Assembly (NCBI RefSeq): GCF_030269925.1
Contig: NC_085107.1
Coordinates: forward strand, 18,788,001 to 18,852,000
DNA length: 64,000 nt
Direction: 5' to 3'
From: Bombyx mori
Lineage: Eukaryota > Arthropoda > Insecta > Lepidoptera > Bombycidae
Shown: positions 33,978 to 46,148 of the stretch, piece after piece
How positions within the stretch are numbered: the first letter of the stretch is position 1
How the letters are laid out: each line of letters begins with the position of its first letter
Translations under genes and position numbers: made by a program
Notes under the pieces: generated by a model
Databases searched by the model: none
What the model was told of the DNA's origin: nothing
What the model saw: the letters and a program-made list of their open reading frames with translations, nothing else

Positions 33978-34271
33978 CTAACTGACTCGGCAGACTTCGT
34001 AGTGCCTCAATCAATAAATAACAGACCTAAGCTTTTGTATAAAATAAACTTAAAACAAACAAAAGGAATTCGTCCGACGGGGGACACATAAAAGAAAACA
34101 TAAAATTATTATTTTTATTTAATTCCGATCATTTTCATATTTATCTACCTTTTAAACCTTCTCTGGACATCCACAAATAATTCAAGACCAAAATTAACCA
34201 AATCGGTCGGGCCGTCCTCGAGTTTTAGCAAGACTAACGAACAGCAATTCATTTATATATATATATATAGA
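33978..34271 (-). mobile_element. non-autonomous Helitron-like element, family H3
   Basis: It begins 'ctaactgactcggcagactt' (a CTAG-type end with one change) and ends with TA repeats and the complement of TCTATATA. The internal words match the plus-strand copies at 12510 and 48911. Confidence 0.6.
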
Positions 34272-34647
34272 TAATAAAAAAGGGGGAGTTAGTAAATGTG
34301 ACTAGTTTAGTATTTTTCTCAATAGACAAAGATTGCAGTCCATCGGATAGAAAGTTTAGAATACCAGTTAAGGCAATGGTAGATATTATAGCATCCTGTA
34401 AGACAGTGTAAGAGATACTCAAAAAAACTTTACTTTGAAACGAATAACCTTGTGAAACTTTTTAAAAAGTTCAACAAATTTCACGTTTAGTGGTGTAATA
34501 GTAACCGCTCGACCCGATTCTTTGGTGTAAATCAAGACTTTTACAGCTTTCAAAGATTTATGAAACGAGCTATTTTAGAAAGTTTACGCGATCTAGTCTT
34601 TGTAAGTGTTCCGTTTTACAAAAAAGTCAAAAATCTAAGTTGAATTA
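34272..34647. other. no feature recognised
   Basis: AT-rich spacer between two Helitron-like elements. Confidence 0.5.
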
Positions 34648-35015
34648 TCTATACATATAAATGAAATTGGAGTGGCTGTTTGTAATATTGAAATAACTGC
34701 TTTTTACTACGTGCATATGAATATATATACGGTGCATACACCAAAATAACATTTTTTACAATTTTTGTCTGTCTGTCTTTCTGTCTGTCTGTCTGGCTGT
34801 CTTTCTGTTTGTTCCGGCTAATCTCCGGAACGGCTGAACCGATTTTGACGAGACTTTCACTGATAGGCAGCTGATGATATAAGGAGTAACTTAGGCTACT
34901 TTTTTAGACTAGCTTCGCCCTGCAGCTTCACCCGCGGTACGACAATAACATCGCGGGACTCAGCTATCAATAATAAAATTTAATGTTCCAAAGCGAAGCG
35001 AGGGCGGGTCGCTAG
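34648..35015 (+). mobile_element. non-autonomous Helitron-like element, family H4, complete
   Basis: 5' TCTATACATATAAATG and 3' 'gcgagggcgggtcgctag', flanked by A (34647) and T (35016). It contains a GTCT microsatellite and the words 'acggctgaaccgattttgac'. Confidence 0.7.
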
Positions 35016-35327
35016 TATGTTATAAAAGAAGAAAATTAACAGAGTCAATTTAGTCAGGTAAGTTTTTAGAAAACATTCATAAGCCTCATATTAAAGTACA
35101 TATTTTAAAAAGCTTAGTGATAAGAGTATTGCAAGATTTTCCACATTTTAAAACTTATTTAAAAGTAAGATCAGAGGCGATAGATAAGTTTTAACGCAAG
35201 AAGATGGAATCTAGGGGGGCGAATTTGGCTCTCTCTGTGCTTGATACCGTATATTCCATGAGGAGTGCTCTGAGGAATTTTTCGAGATGATCCCTCTATA
35301 TCCTTTTAACAATCACACTTCCCGACA
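35016..35327. other. no feature recognised
   Basis: Unassigned spacer of about 310 bp. Confidence 0.5.
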
Positions 35328-35780
35328 TTTTTTTTTTATTTTTTTTTCTTAGATGGGTGGACGTGCTCACAGCCCGCCTGGTGTTAAGTGGTTACTGGAG
35401 CCCATAGACATCTACAACGTAAAAGCGCCACCCACCTCGAGATATAAGTTCTAAGGTCTCAGTATAGTTACAACGGCTGCCCCACCCTTCGAACCGAAAC
35501 GCATTACTGCTTCACGGCGGAAATAGGCGGGGTGGTGGTACCTACCCGTGCGGACTCCCAAGAGGTCCTACCACCAGTGATTACGCAAATTTTAATTTTG
35601 CGGGTTTGATTTTTATTACACGATGTTATTCCTTCACCGTGGAAGTCAATCGTGAACATTAAAATTTGTTGAGTACGTATTTCATTAGAAAAATTCGTAC
35701 CCGCCTGCGGGATTCGAACACCGGTGCATCGCTACATACGAATGCACCGGACGTCTTATCCTTTAGGCCACGACGACTTC
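35328..35780 (-). mobile_element. Bm1 SINE, full length
   Basis: A roughly 450-bp minus-strand copy. It has the T-run (A-tail), body, linker and tRNA-like head, whose Pol III B-box reads GGTGTTCGAATCCCG on the minus strand, with the A-box-like 'tggcctaaaggataag'. This fits the known Bm1 structure and could be a source of Pol III transcripts. Confidence 0.9.
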
Positions 35781-35821
35781 GAAATATAGTTAATCTTGTA
35801 CTATACGCAACGATTCGGCGT

Positions 35822-36070
35822 TCATCAACAGTGCATTTCCAGAGATCTTTTTTGCGACGTAACATGCGGCGCTGGAATGAGTTCTCCTCCACGGTGCTCC
35901 TCGAGCGCTATGACATGTCCTTCTACAAATGAGACTTGCGAGAGCACTCAGCGGTAGGCAGCCACTTGGCTGTACTCCTGACATTGCTGACGTCCATGAG
36001 CCGACAGTAACCACTAACCATCAGGTGAGCCGTATGCTCGTCTGCTTACAAAGGCAATACAAATAAAAAA
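35822..36070 (+). mobile_element. non-LTR retrotransposon 3' end, family L2
   Basis: The fragment encodes RRNMRRWNEFSSTVLLERYD, the C-terminus of a lepidopteran non-LTR RT, and then a stop at 35930-35932. A tail with 'tcaggtgagccgtatgctcg' and an A-rich end follows. Truncated; related to 19286-19446 and 54574-54790. Confidence 0.75.
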
Positions 36071-36128
36071 GGTGTAAGGTGAAGTATATCCATTGTCAAT
36101 AAAGGAATTGTACATAATAATTATTATA

Positions 36129-36382
36129 TACTTGCCCGCGACTTCGTCCGCGTGGAATAGTTACTTTGGTGTAACGCTAAATTTTACCCGCCTCTTCATT
36201 GATGGTCATTCATTATTTATTGGTGCTCCGCTTGTATTGCTCTCAGCGTGTTGTTATATAGCCTATATATAGCCTTCCTCGATAAATGGGCTATCTAACA
36301 CTGAAAGAATTTTTCAAATCGGACCAGTAGTTCTTGAGATTAGCACGTTCAAACAAACAAACTCTTCAGCTTTATAATATTA
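36129..36382 (-). mobile_element. Helitron-like element, family H5, first of a tandem pair
   Basis: A minus-strand copy starting at 'cttgcccgcgacttcgtccg' and reaching 'tcagctttataatattaa'. The outer CTAG is degraded to 'tatac'. Confidence 0.6.
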
Positions 36383-36384
36383 AC

Positions 36385-36656
36385 TAGCTTTTGCCCGCGA
36401 CTCGGTCCGCGTGGAATAGTTACTTTGGCATAGCGCTAAATTTTACCCCCCGCTTCATTTACGTAGAAAGTGGAAATCTTTTATAACATTCTTTATCGGT
36501 GCTCCACTTGTATTGGTCTTACCGTGATGTTATATAGCCTTCCTCAATAAATGGGCTATCAACACTGAAATAATTTTTCAAATCGGACGATTAGTTCCTG
36601 ACATTAGCGCGTTCAAACAAACAAACTCTTCAGCAATATAATATTAAGTATAGATA
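36385..36656 (-). mobile_element. Helitron-like element, family H5, second of a tandem pair
   Basis: It begins CTAGCTTTTGCCCGCGACTC and ends at the complement of TCTATACTTAATATTA, followed by T. About 85% similar by eye to the preceding copy, to which it is joined head to tail. Confidence 0.68.
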
Positions 36657-37067
36657 TTTAAATGAGGCGATGTCGTGTGAGTGGTTACAGTAGCCCATAG
36701 TCATTGTAACAATAATGCCTTCGCCCACTTTGAGACAAGAGTTTGAAATAATAGTATTAGTACAAATAAAGTTAGTCATTCAAGAGGAACTATTTTGTAG
36801 CAAACCCCCTTTTTGTTTTAAAAGTGTGAGTTCAAAAGAAACCGATTAACAGAAAGACAAAGACCGCGGGGGCTCCTTTGAATTAAAGTTAAAACTCATG
36901 ACTAAATCTGACCTTTCCATTATGAAAAAAAAATCTATTTTACACTGGATTACGAACGAAATTAAATACTTTTCCGTGACTTTGTGCATGAATGAATGGT
37001 TCCAATAAACGACGTGAAATAAATACAACTAACATCAATATAAATTTGTCGAAATTTGAACAAACAA
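36657..37067. other. no gene; degraded Bm1 trace at 36664-36740
   Basis: The minus-strand words 'gtgagtggttacagtagccc' suggest an old Bm1 3' end. Nothing else. Confidence 0.35.
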
Positions 37068-37210
37068 TTTTTTTTTTTTATTTCTTAGATGGGTGGACGA
37101 GCTCACAGCGCACCTGATGTTAAATAGTTACTGGAGCCCATAGATATCTACAACTTAAATGCGCCACTCACCCTGAGATATAAGTTCTAAGCTCTTAAGT
37201 ATAGTTACAA
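37068..37210 (-). mobile_element. Bm1 SINE, 3' half
   Basis: The T-run is at the left; the body breaks off at 'gtatagttacaa'. Confidence 0.82.
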
Positions 37211-38106
37211 TTATAGTTATTATAAAAGATTGCAGTTCAGCTAAAATACGTAACAATATAAATATATTTTGATTTTAAAAAAAAATTAAAAAAAAAAAAA
37301 CTCTGATTCACAAATCACATATCAACTCCCTGAAGCACATGGTTTCGCTTCGTTCAAATAAATTGGCTACACCAACTACTGTAATAACCTTCAGGTGGTT
37401 TCCGTTCTACATTATTTGTTCACAACCACTTTGAGTTTGGATTGTTGGATCAGTTTATTTCCTAAAAAAGATAATTTCGCCCAGAACTTCGGTAAGACAA
37501 TTGTGATAACCAGTAATTCAATGACCTTATAAATGTGGTATTCAGGATTTACTGTATACGGTATGTGTAAGCATGTGTAGAAATTAGAGTATTTATGTAC
37601 TTATCTATTCTAATATTATTTAATACACATTTTAAAAGTTAGGTAGTGCGTTTTATGTACCAACGATTTCCCAATTTTGAATTTATAGATTAATTTCAAC
37701 AATTATTTTTTTGCGATACAACCAGTCTGGTGCCTAAGTTGACTGTACAATAACTGAACTGAAATTAATACTGTATTCGGGAATAGGAATAGAACAAAAA
37801 TAGCACTCGTTAAGGCTATGAATTCTTTGGAAGCAATGAGTAATGTATTCAGTCCTCCGTGTTATTTTCAAATTTATATTCTTGTAGTCAATTAAATTAT
37901 TTAATAAAATAAAGTAGAAGTACTTAAAACCATATAAATAGCTTTATAGAGTTGAAAAGGTAATGTTATTGGAAAAATAATGATACTATAAGCAATGTTT
38001 AAATCATGCAACTAATACTACGTGAATATAACGTCCAATGGAACATAATAAAAAACCCACAGAGAAGTGAAATAAATAAATAAAATGTTAGATTAATAAG
38101 GTTAGG
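37211..38106. other. no gene supported
   Basis: AT-rich spacer containing an A-run near 37278-37300. Confidence 0.5.
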
Positions 38107-38350
38107 TTTACTGGTGGTTTACCTCTAGTCATTACTGGTGGTACCACCATCACCCTACCTGTTTCAGATGTGAAGCTGTAATGCGTTTCGGTTTGAAGAG
38201 TGGGGCAGCCGTTGTAATTATACTGAGACCTTAGAAGTCATATCTCAATGTGGGTGGCAGCATTTACGTTATAGATGTCCATGGGCTCCGGTAACCACTT
38301 AACACTAGGTGGGCTGTGAGCTCGTCCGCCCATCTAAGCAATAAAAAAAA
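38107..38350 (+). mobile_element. Bm1 SINE, 5'-truncated, with duplicated start
   Basis: The boundary word 'ttactggtggt' occurs twice (38108 and 38132) before the body. The tail is 'gcaataaaaaaaa'. Confidence 0.82.
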
Positions 38351-39675
38351 TATATATTTGAGTTTAACTAAAATTGTTTATTTGGCTGTAAATCAAAAAG
38401 AATATACCTGTCCTAGCATCTTCCCCACTAATTAGTTACCCGTCATCCAACAGCAGTAGGATAATTTTCTTATTAGCTATATCAAACTTCATTCCTATTT
38501 CAACGTCTTAAACATTGGACAGCCGTTATTCTGAGGCCACGTGAGACTTTCTCATTTCTTAGTACCTATGGGTTCCTGAGCTCATTTATTCAACTTGGCT
38601 ACTGAAAAAATTACAGCTTAAGCTCAATAAGTAGTGTTAATATTGATAATACTCAGAAATGTGTTTAATAAACAACGGTTCCAAAGCGTTCACTTTGGTA
38701 TTCCAATAGAGCTAATCGCGATCGTCTTATGGACGTTCAAAGTTTTACAAAAACAAAGATGACTTGGTATTTAGAGCATATGCACCGAATTTATTTAATT
38801 ATTTTGTATGTATAGTCACTTAGATCGCTAGCAGCTATGACGGCGTCGAATAGCGTGATTATATTTCGAATAAGCATCATTTGAAACCCCCGGGGGGTAC
38901 TTTCAAGGGATCATATTAATAATATTTTTAGCCTTTTCTATCTGTAGATAGCTAGGACACGAGGCATCTGGTATTACCCGTTTATACCACAAGGAATTGT
39001 GACCCGGAATATAGCATAGAACGAGCTCTGCCTATTTATGTTTTGCTACAGATGTGCATATGAGCTTGTGGTTGTTATACAGACATCACTTTGTGAATAT
39101 CGCTACAGACCTTGAAATATGAGGTCTAAGTAGCAATTTTATAGTATCACTAGCCCAGTTTGTACTAGGTACTAGGGTATCCAAATACAAATATGTAGGT
39201 TGTGGTGATGGGGGTTGGTTGAGGGGGCGGTTCGTTTTGTTGTTTCACCATCATAAACATTGCGCTGGTACATACAGCCTATAGCGAATACACTAATGTA
39301 TGCTAATCAGAATCAATTGATTTGGGTTTGCCTGATAAAAAAAAAAAAGATTGCGCCATTGTGAAAAGAAACAAAGATTGTATGTGCGACTACCGGGAAA
39401 ATAAGGAAAAGCGGCGAATTACGCAAGAACGATTCGGAAAACAAAATAATTTATGAAATGGAATATGAAGAAATCGATGTGTCTGATATACATCGCTTCG
39501 CCAAAACATCGCGAGCGAGACTTTGCCAATACTAAAACAGTAATGTAAAACAAGACTTTGAAAAGGGTCGAACTTCAATACAATAACGTGAATTCCATTT
39601 AAACGAAGAATTTCTTGTTTGTTGCTATTTGAAAACGAACCTTACTGCGGAACGTTAAGTCATATATGATTATTA
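38351..39675. other. no gene supported
   Basis: AT-rich spacer; no repeat end, transposase or exon recognised. Confidence 0.5.
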
Positions 39676-40059
39676 TCTATATATTAATACGTGAAGCAGA
39701 AACTTTGTAACCCTTTTTACGAAAATTGCGCGGACGGAGGAGTATGAAATTTTCCATACTTATAGAGAATATAGAGAAGAAGTGCACAATGCTAATATTT
39801 TTTTAAAATAATGCATAAAATATACATTAAATCAATAAACGTTACACACACTACATACCACTAGTATTTGACGCACACACGCATGCATACTATTTATTGT
39901 CAAACTTTTGCTCTTGGCGTCTGTTGTCAAATTGAGAATAGATTAAATATTGTTTGCCTGTATTAATTTTTTTTTATAGTGTAGCCTTGGCGAAATTTGT
40001 GTACAAACTTACAATTCCAATTAATTATAGTCGAATTTCGACTACTGCGGGTCCTCTAG
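39676..40059 (+). mobile_element. non-autonomous Helitron, family H1
   Basis: 5' TCTATATATTAATACGTG, 3' hairpin and CTAG at 40056-40059, flanked by A and T. It lacks about 30 bp before the hairpin compared with the other copies. Confidence 0.75.
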
Positions 40060-40433
40060 TTATAATAAATACAGGATAACCATTTCGTGTCGGGTACTCG
40101 TGACGCCGTGCATTAAATGCAAGGTCACCGTACAGTCGCATGCAAAATTGTTCGCGTTTTAAACGTTATTGGGTCATACGCGTTCGGGTTTTATGAATTT
40201 TTAACAAGTTTGTGGAGCAATAAATGTTTTATGCAACGAATTAATTATGATAGTAGTAATTAATGTTTAGTATTGCGTTTGGTTGTTTTGATGTCTTTTA
40301 AATAGCACAACATCAAACCATTTTCATATATATATGTTGTTGTTGGGGCTGCCTCGGTTCTGTAGCGCGTCGGGCATGTTTGCCGAGGCATGAGTCGATT
40401 GCTCGATTGCGGAGAAGGTGCATATCCCTGATA
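40060..40433. other. no gene supported
   Basis: Spacer of about 370 bp. A short inverted pair, 'tgcctcgg' and 'ccgaggca', lies at about 40351-40389. Confidence 0.45.
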
Positions 40434-40685
40434 TTTTTTTTAATATTTTTATTGCTTAGATAGTTGGACGAGCTCACAGCCCATCTGATATTAAGTGGTT
40501 ACTGGAGCCCATAGACATCTACAACGCAAATGCGCCACCCACCTTGAGATATAAGTTCTAAGGTCTCAGTATAGTTACAACGGCTGCCCCACCCTTCAAA
40601 CCGAAACGCATTACTGCTTCACGGCAGAAATAGGCGGAGCGGTGGTACCTACCCGTGCGGACTCACAAGAGGGGGACTCACCAGT
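40434..40685 (-). mobile_element. Bm1 SINE, 5'-truncated
   Basis: T-run at left, standard body, ending near the recurrent boundary ('gactcaccagt', slightly altered). Confidence 0.85.
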
Positions 40686-41375
40686 AAGATTCGTAGACCA
40701 TTATGACTGTCGGTACTTGAACCATTGTACCATGGTTCACTTGCGGACTAAATAATAATAATAAGAATGGTTGGTTCGAAGTAAGTATCTGTTGAATGGA
40801 ATATTTTAAATGTATTCAACTGATAATTATTTTTAATAAATGTACCTTTTTTATTTGTTTGGTTTTGGTAATTTTCAGTATGTTTCAATGATACTATGTA
40901 CACATACGAGTATATATGGACTTGTTGCTGTTGTCTGAAATAAAATAAATCATTCATCATTCATATATTACTTTAGCAAGTCAAAGAACGCCAAATGGGA
41001 TTCCCACGATTGTTTTAAAATTGACAAATTATAGTCTACTAAGCGAACTATTGTCGTATTTTGCTTTATTTTCATCAAAGTTATTTAGGAAGTAGCTGCG
41101 CTTTAAAAAAAAAGTTTCGTCTTAAAATTAATTTTAATTGGAATCTCTTTTCGAAATATATTATTATTATACTTAATGTTTGTTACTTTCCAAATAACTA
41201 GATACTATATCGCTAGCTTTAATTCCAATGCAACTGAAATTTTGACTAAGCGTCATAAGGAAGGTAACACTAATTTATCTTATGGTATCTTTTGGCGCGG
41301 TAAGTCTTCCACCGGCCGGCTTTTAATATAAAAAATACAAACTATGACAAAAAATACCAATTTCTCAATTTTGGA
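40686..41375. other. no gene supported
   Basis: AT-rich spacer. Confidence 0.5.
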
Positions 41376-41734
41376 AGTCGTCGTGGCCTAAAGGAAAAAA
41401 CGTCCAGTGCATTCGTATGTAACGATGCACTGGAGGCGGGTATCAATTTTTCTGATGAAATACGTACTTAACAATTGTTCACGATCGACTTCCAACGTGA
41501 AGGATGGACGTGAAGGAATAACACCATGTAATAAAAATTAAACCCGTAAAATTATAATTTGCGTAATTACTGGTGGTAGAATCTCTTGTGAGTCCGCACG
41601 GGTAGATACCACTTCCCTTACATATCTCAAGGTAGGTTGGTGGCGGCATTTACGTTGTAGATGTCTATGGGCTCCAGCAACTACTCAACATCAGATGAAC
41701 TGTGAGCTCGTAACTCACCTAAGTAATAGAAATT
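41376..41734 (+). mobile_element. Bm1 SINE with head but without B-box and part of the body
   Basis: The tRNA-like head begins 'agtcgtcgtggcctaaagga'. After 'gatgcactgga' it jumps straight to 'ggcgggtatc', so the B-box is deleted. The body also lacks the segment from 'ccctgcctattt' to 'gaacttat', and 'gacgtgaagga' is duplicated. It cannot recruit Pol III through its own box B. Confidence 0.82.
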
Positions 41735-41998
41735 AAATCACAGAAATAATACCATAATAATCCACTAGCGTTCGCTGCCTTAGAATTTGGTAATGTCGGT
41801 CTATTCATCAACTACCAGTCGAAGCCCGTAGATTTGTTTCGTTTTGATAATATAATTGTTGATTTTGTTTAATAGTATTAGTTAAGGGTCGTGTTATGAG
41901 AAATTATAGTATTTATACTATAGCAATTATAGTAGTTGTGCAAAAATATTCTTCTGCCGCTAGATATCTTGTGATATGTGCAATTTTCGATTATTTAA
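41735..41998. other. no feature recognised
   Basis: AT-rich spacer. Confidence 0.5.
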
Positions 41999-42245
41999 TA
42001 ATAATAATAATGTTTTTATTGCAAGTAACCATGACTCATATAAATTGTTAATAAGACTTAGACCTATGTTAGTAGTTATATTTACATCACAATGAATTAC
42101 TGTCGTAACATCCCATGGGAGATGGCACCACAGCGACCCATGTATACACAGTCCAGCCTGCTTGCGATCATGCTCAGGATACTGTTGGAGCTGGCCCTCA
42201 CTCTGCTTACCAGAGATGTACACCTCTTACGCATGGTAGCGTAAA
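41999..42245 (-). repeat. retroelement 3' end candidate with (ATT)n tail
   Basis: Read on the minus strand, a moderately GC-rich start ('agcagagtgagggccagctc') leads to 'gcaataaaaac' and an ATT microsatellite. This fits the 3' end of a truncated non-LTR element. No coding part was recognised. Confidence 0.45.
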
Positions 42246-43041
42246 AACAATCCAAGTGCGCGTCTGCAAACATTTAAGCTAAAAAACCACAAACAATAAA
42301 ATCGACCAACTTAAATTATTGTCAAATGGATACAATTTTTTTTTGTTTTCTCTCTATTTCTGATCTCGACTGTACATTTATAAAATGGCTTGGTAACGTA
42401 AAACTCATACAGCAATTACTATTCTCACGTGTTTTAAAGCAGTTAAAACTTCAGAATTACTGCTGGAAGTCTCATTATTGCTTGTAATTCAATTCCGAAG
42501 TATTTTTCCATATTCTATTCGTTTTAGCTTAGGAATGATGGAATAAGAATTTTCCTCGTAGCATTGTACATTACATTCGTTAAAATTACAATACAATTTA
42601 TGATAATTTCTTATGAGTGCCCTTTCATAATCTTTCCCTATCTCTTCCACATTATACCACTATTCAAAACATTCAAGTATGTTTAGACGACATCATACTT
42701 CCCTTTAAAAAAAGTTGTAGATACAAAAATATGGCCGCTCCAATTATTTTTTATTGTTCACAAGGTGAGTGCCTATGTGAGCATTATACATGGGCTTTGT
42801 ACATGGTTATAAATAAGTTTTAATTTAAAAAAGGTTGCAGTAGCCCGGTGGATCGAGGTCGAGGTCCGTATATACGCTCTTTCTGAATAAACAAAATTTT
42901 TAACAAAGTTTATTCATGTACCATTTTAATATAACATTAAAAACGTATTCATAAAAAAAAAAACCATCAAAGCATAAAAAACCTATTTACGTAAAATTTA
43001 CTCCTATGTCATCGTTATAATTAACTTTTTTAAGCCACTCT
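42246..43041. other. no gene supported
   Basis: AT-rich spacer; the short plus-strand frame at 42617-42823 is unrecognised. Confidence 0.5.
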
Positions 43042-43290
43042 ATTTTTTTTCTTTTTTTTATTGCTTATATGGGTGGCCGAGCTCACATCCCACTTGGTGT
43101 TAAGTGGTTACTGGAGCCCATAGACATCTACGACGTAAATGCGCCACCCACCTTGAGACATAAGTTCTAAGGTCTCAAGTATAGTTACAACGGCTGCCCC
43201 ACCTTTCAAACCGAAACGCATTACTGCTTCACGGCAGAAATAGGCAGGGTGGTCGTGCCCACCACACTCACAAGAGGTCCTACCACCAGT
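43042..43290 (-). mobile_element. Bm1 SINE, 5'-truncated
   Basis: T-run at left, body, ending precisely at 'ctaccaccagt'. About 12 bp are missing near 'gtgcccaccacac'. Confidence 0.85.
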
Positions 43291-43545
43291 AAAGATCCTC
43301 GAAGATGTGCTCCACAATATACTCTAGCACAAGTAAATGTGGGTATTTTTGTTTCGTATTTATTAGACGATCTTCTTACTTTTACGGTAGATGTCGCTCC
43401 TGGGCACGTCTTAGGTATTTTACGACGCCAACAATGTCACTGTACTTTAATTTAACCGCCTGCTAACTTTATTGGAAGCAATTTACTCGGCGAAACTAAA
43501 ACAAAAGTTTGTAATGAAACTATAAAATTGTAGAAGAAAAATTGT

Positions 43546-43629
43546 TGGATTTACGTTACAGTTGTCTATGTGCTCCGGTAACCACTTAACACCAGATAGG
43601 CAGTGAGCTCGTCCAACCGTCCAAGCAAC
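43546..43629 (+). mobile_element. Bm1 SINE, short 3' fragment without A-tail
   Basis: Bm1 end words from 'ggatttacgttacagttgtc' to 'ccaagcaa', where it joins directly to the R1-clade LINE 3' UTR at 43630. Confidence 0.7.
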
Positions 43630-45299
43630 CAGGAGGAAATCGCCGGACTTCCCCCTCCCCTGGGGATGGAAGGCGGGGCATGTCGGAGTCGAACTGACTA
43701 AAACCTCCTGTCGCTCAACAACCCGCGTCCGAACCTCGCATGAGACAGAACCCATGAAAAGGCAAAGGGGGGAAAGTGAAGCGTTTAGTGCGGAGCACAT
43801 CTCTCCCATCACCCTCCCCCTCGGGACGCCGGACCGGCGGTCGTCGGCGCCACGACCACCAGCCCTCTCGGTCGGCAGGCTATCCAGAGCCCGCCTAGAT
43901 GGCGCCGGTTAGAATGGTCTATCCTACGGAATACCCCGCTGGGTCAGAACCAGCGTGGGTCGAGGATAGCCGGCCTTCCATCACCCGGATGCTCTTGCGT
44001 AAAACGCGTGCAGAGCAGCTTGCACGTCGTCTTCTTAGGCCCCCTTCGCCTGTCCCCAGACCGACATATGAAGGGGACCCGAAACACTTAGAGGGCCAGG
44101 GCTTGGGCGAGATCCGCCTCCCTGGCCCCCGCTCGACGGCGGCGGGCTTGCGTGTCTCTCACGCGCCCCGCCGCCTCCTTCTGCGAGATGGTGCACTCGC
44201 AGAAGTCGAGCATCGCCTTCCACGACTCGTCGTCGCCGAGCATCGATGCCACAACACTCGGCAACGACAAGTCGTTTCCTATTTTTGCGACGAGGACACG
44301 GCGCCACCCCTCCCATGCGGGGCAGGCGACGAGCGTGTGCTCCGCAGTGTCCAAGCCGCAACCACAATGGTGGCACTCTGCCGTCGGCTCGGCTCCGATC
44401 CGGTGCAGGAACTCACCGAAGCAACCATGCCCAGTGAGCACCTGCGTGAGCCGGAAAGTGAGGCGTCCTCTGTCACGATTCACCCAATCCACAAGGACCG
44501 GGCGAATCGCCTCGACGGTCCTACGACCAGCCGAAGGATCGGCCAGCCGTCTGGACCATGCCTCCAGCACGGACCGCCGAGATTGGGCCCTCCGCGCTCT
44601 GACCACACTGGGGCTGGGACGTGCCACGCCCCGGATACGAAGGTCAGCCCGCCACTGATAGTCAGCAGCGAGCGCCTCCGCCTCCAGGACCCAAGGCGGC
44701 GTCCCAGCCAGTACACACGCCGCCTCGAAAGAGATGGTGCGATAACCACGGATGACCCTGACCGCGATGGTGCGTTGCGGCCGTTGCAGCAGCTTCGCTA
44801 CCCCCACGGCCAGGGACTGGCCCCACACGGGCGCCCCGTATAGGGCCATTGATCGCACCACCCCTGTATAGAGACGGCGCGTCACCTGGTCAGGCCCCCC
44901 GACATTGGGAAGGAGCCGGCTTAACGCGCCGGCCACCCCCAACAAACGAGGGACCAGATTCTGAAAGTGAGCACGGAAGGTCCAACGACTGTCCAGAATG
45001 AGGCCGAGGTACTTCAACTGCACCCCGACCCCGATACGGACGCCTCCAACCACGATATGGGCATCGACAGGTGGCACTCTCCGGGGCCTGTGGAACCACA
45101 TGGCCTCGGATTTACTGAGCGCCACGTCGAGGCCCAATCTCCTGATTTTGCCGACGACATGCGCCACCCCAGCCGTAGCAAGACGGGCAGACTCAGCAAA
45201 ACTCCCCCCCCGGGCCACGACCAACGTGTCGTCTGCGTAACAGATTACACTCAGGCCCGGGAGGAGGGCACCCCTCAGCACCCAGTCATACCCGGTGCA
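43630..45299 (-). mobile_element. R1-clade non-LTR retrotransposon, 5'-truncated
   Basis: A minus-strand element whose 3' UTR (43630-44087) is GC-rich and whose coding part is listed next. The terminal 215 bp recur, with an A-tail, at 61427-61648, which defines the 3' end. Here no poly(A) is seen at 43629/43630. The 5' side stops in the RT domain at about 45293, at a junction with a truncated Helitron. Confidence 0.82.
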
Positions 45300-45302
45300 C
45301 AA
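44088..45302 (-). pseudogene. R1-clade reverse transcriptase, C-terminal 400 residues
   Basis: The frame enters in the RT domain just upstream of the catalytic YADD (residues 22-25) and continues uninterrupted through the thumb (LYGAPVWGQ) to a CCHC zinc knuckle, Cys310-x2-Cys313-x8-His322-x4-Cys327. This knuckle is the C-terminal hallmark of R1-clade elements such as R1, TRAS and SART. The endonuclease and the first RT blocks are missing. The GC content (over 60% by eye) contrasts with the neighbours. The first few codons come from the adjoining Helitron. Overlapping plus-strand frames here are shadows. Confidence 0.88.
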
Positions 45303-45604
45303 TGCTAATATTTTTTAAAAATAATGCGTAAAAGATACATTAAATGAATAAAGAAAACATTACACACACATACCATGTATTTGACGCACACACGCATGCA
45401 TACTATTTATTGTCAAACTTTTGTTCTTGACGTCTGTGGTCAAATTGAGAATAGATTAAATATTGTTTGTCTTTGTTAATATTTTTTATAGTGTAGTCTT
45501 GGCGAAATTTGTGATTATAGAAGTATAAAATACAATCATAATAGTGTAAAAACTTACAATTCCAATTAATTATAGTCGAATTTCGACTACTGCGGGACCT
45601 CTAG
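45296..45604 (+). mobile_element. Helitron H1, 5'-truncated
   Basis: It begins within the element at 'tgcacaatgctaatattt' and runs to the hairpin and CTAG (45601-45604) followed by T. The missing 5' 110 bp or so are not found on the other side of the R1-clade LINE. Confidence 0.78.
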
Positions 45605-46148
45605 TTATAATAAAAGAACAGAAGCTTATCAAGTATTCCTGAGCAGAGGAGCATGAGATACAAATGAATTTCAACAAGCACCACACACCCGATTACACAT
45701 CGTCAACTCTAATTGGGGCGGACAGAGTCCCTGCGTTTAGCGACACTATAAATTCACTTCACAAACGACCCACATCAACGGTTATTGGACGACATTGTAT
45801 TTATCTTGGTTACATTTCACATAACCGAATGTGGCGTTAGATTACACCAATACTATGGTTTAAGTGTCGGTTCTGAATTTTGTAACTGCAAAGCTGTGTG
45901 TGTGGGGTGTAAAAAAAGTTACAAATCAAACGTAATGTATTTGGACTAAAAGTATTTTTTTAGTGCTGTGTTATCGACTGGTTTTCTTTTTAATTTATAT
46001 CGCGAAATTACTTGCTATGGTACATGTGAAAAAAGAGGTTATATCAGCTTAGGGATCTAAAATATATCCGTTTTTAAGTGTAACGATATACTTTGAAGAA
46101 AAAATAATCATAAATATATTTTTCAGCCCACAAACATCCATTGCTGAA
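45605..46148. other. no gene supported
   Basis: Spacer between the Helitron and the next Bm1. Confidence 0.5.

Noticed and set aside
43899..44843. 314-codon plus-strand open frame
   Set aside because: Antisense shadow of the GC-rich R1-clade reverse transcriptase on the minus strand; no protein family features.
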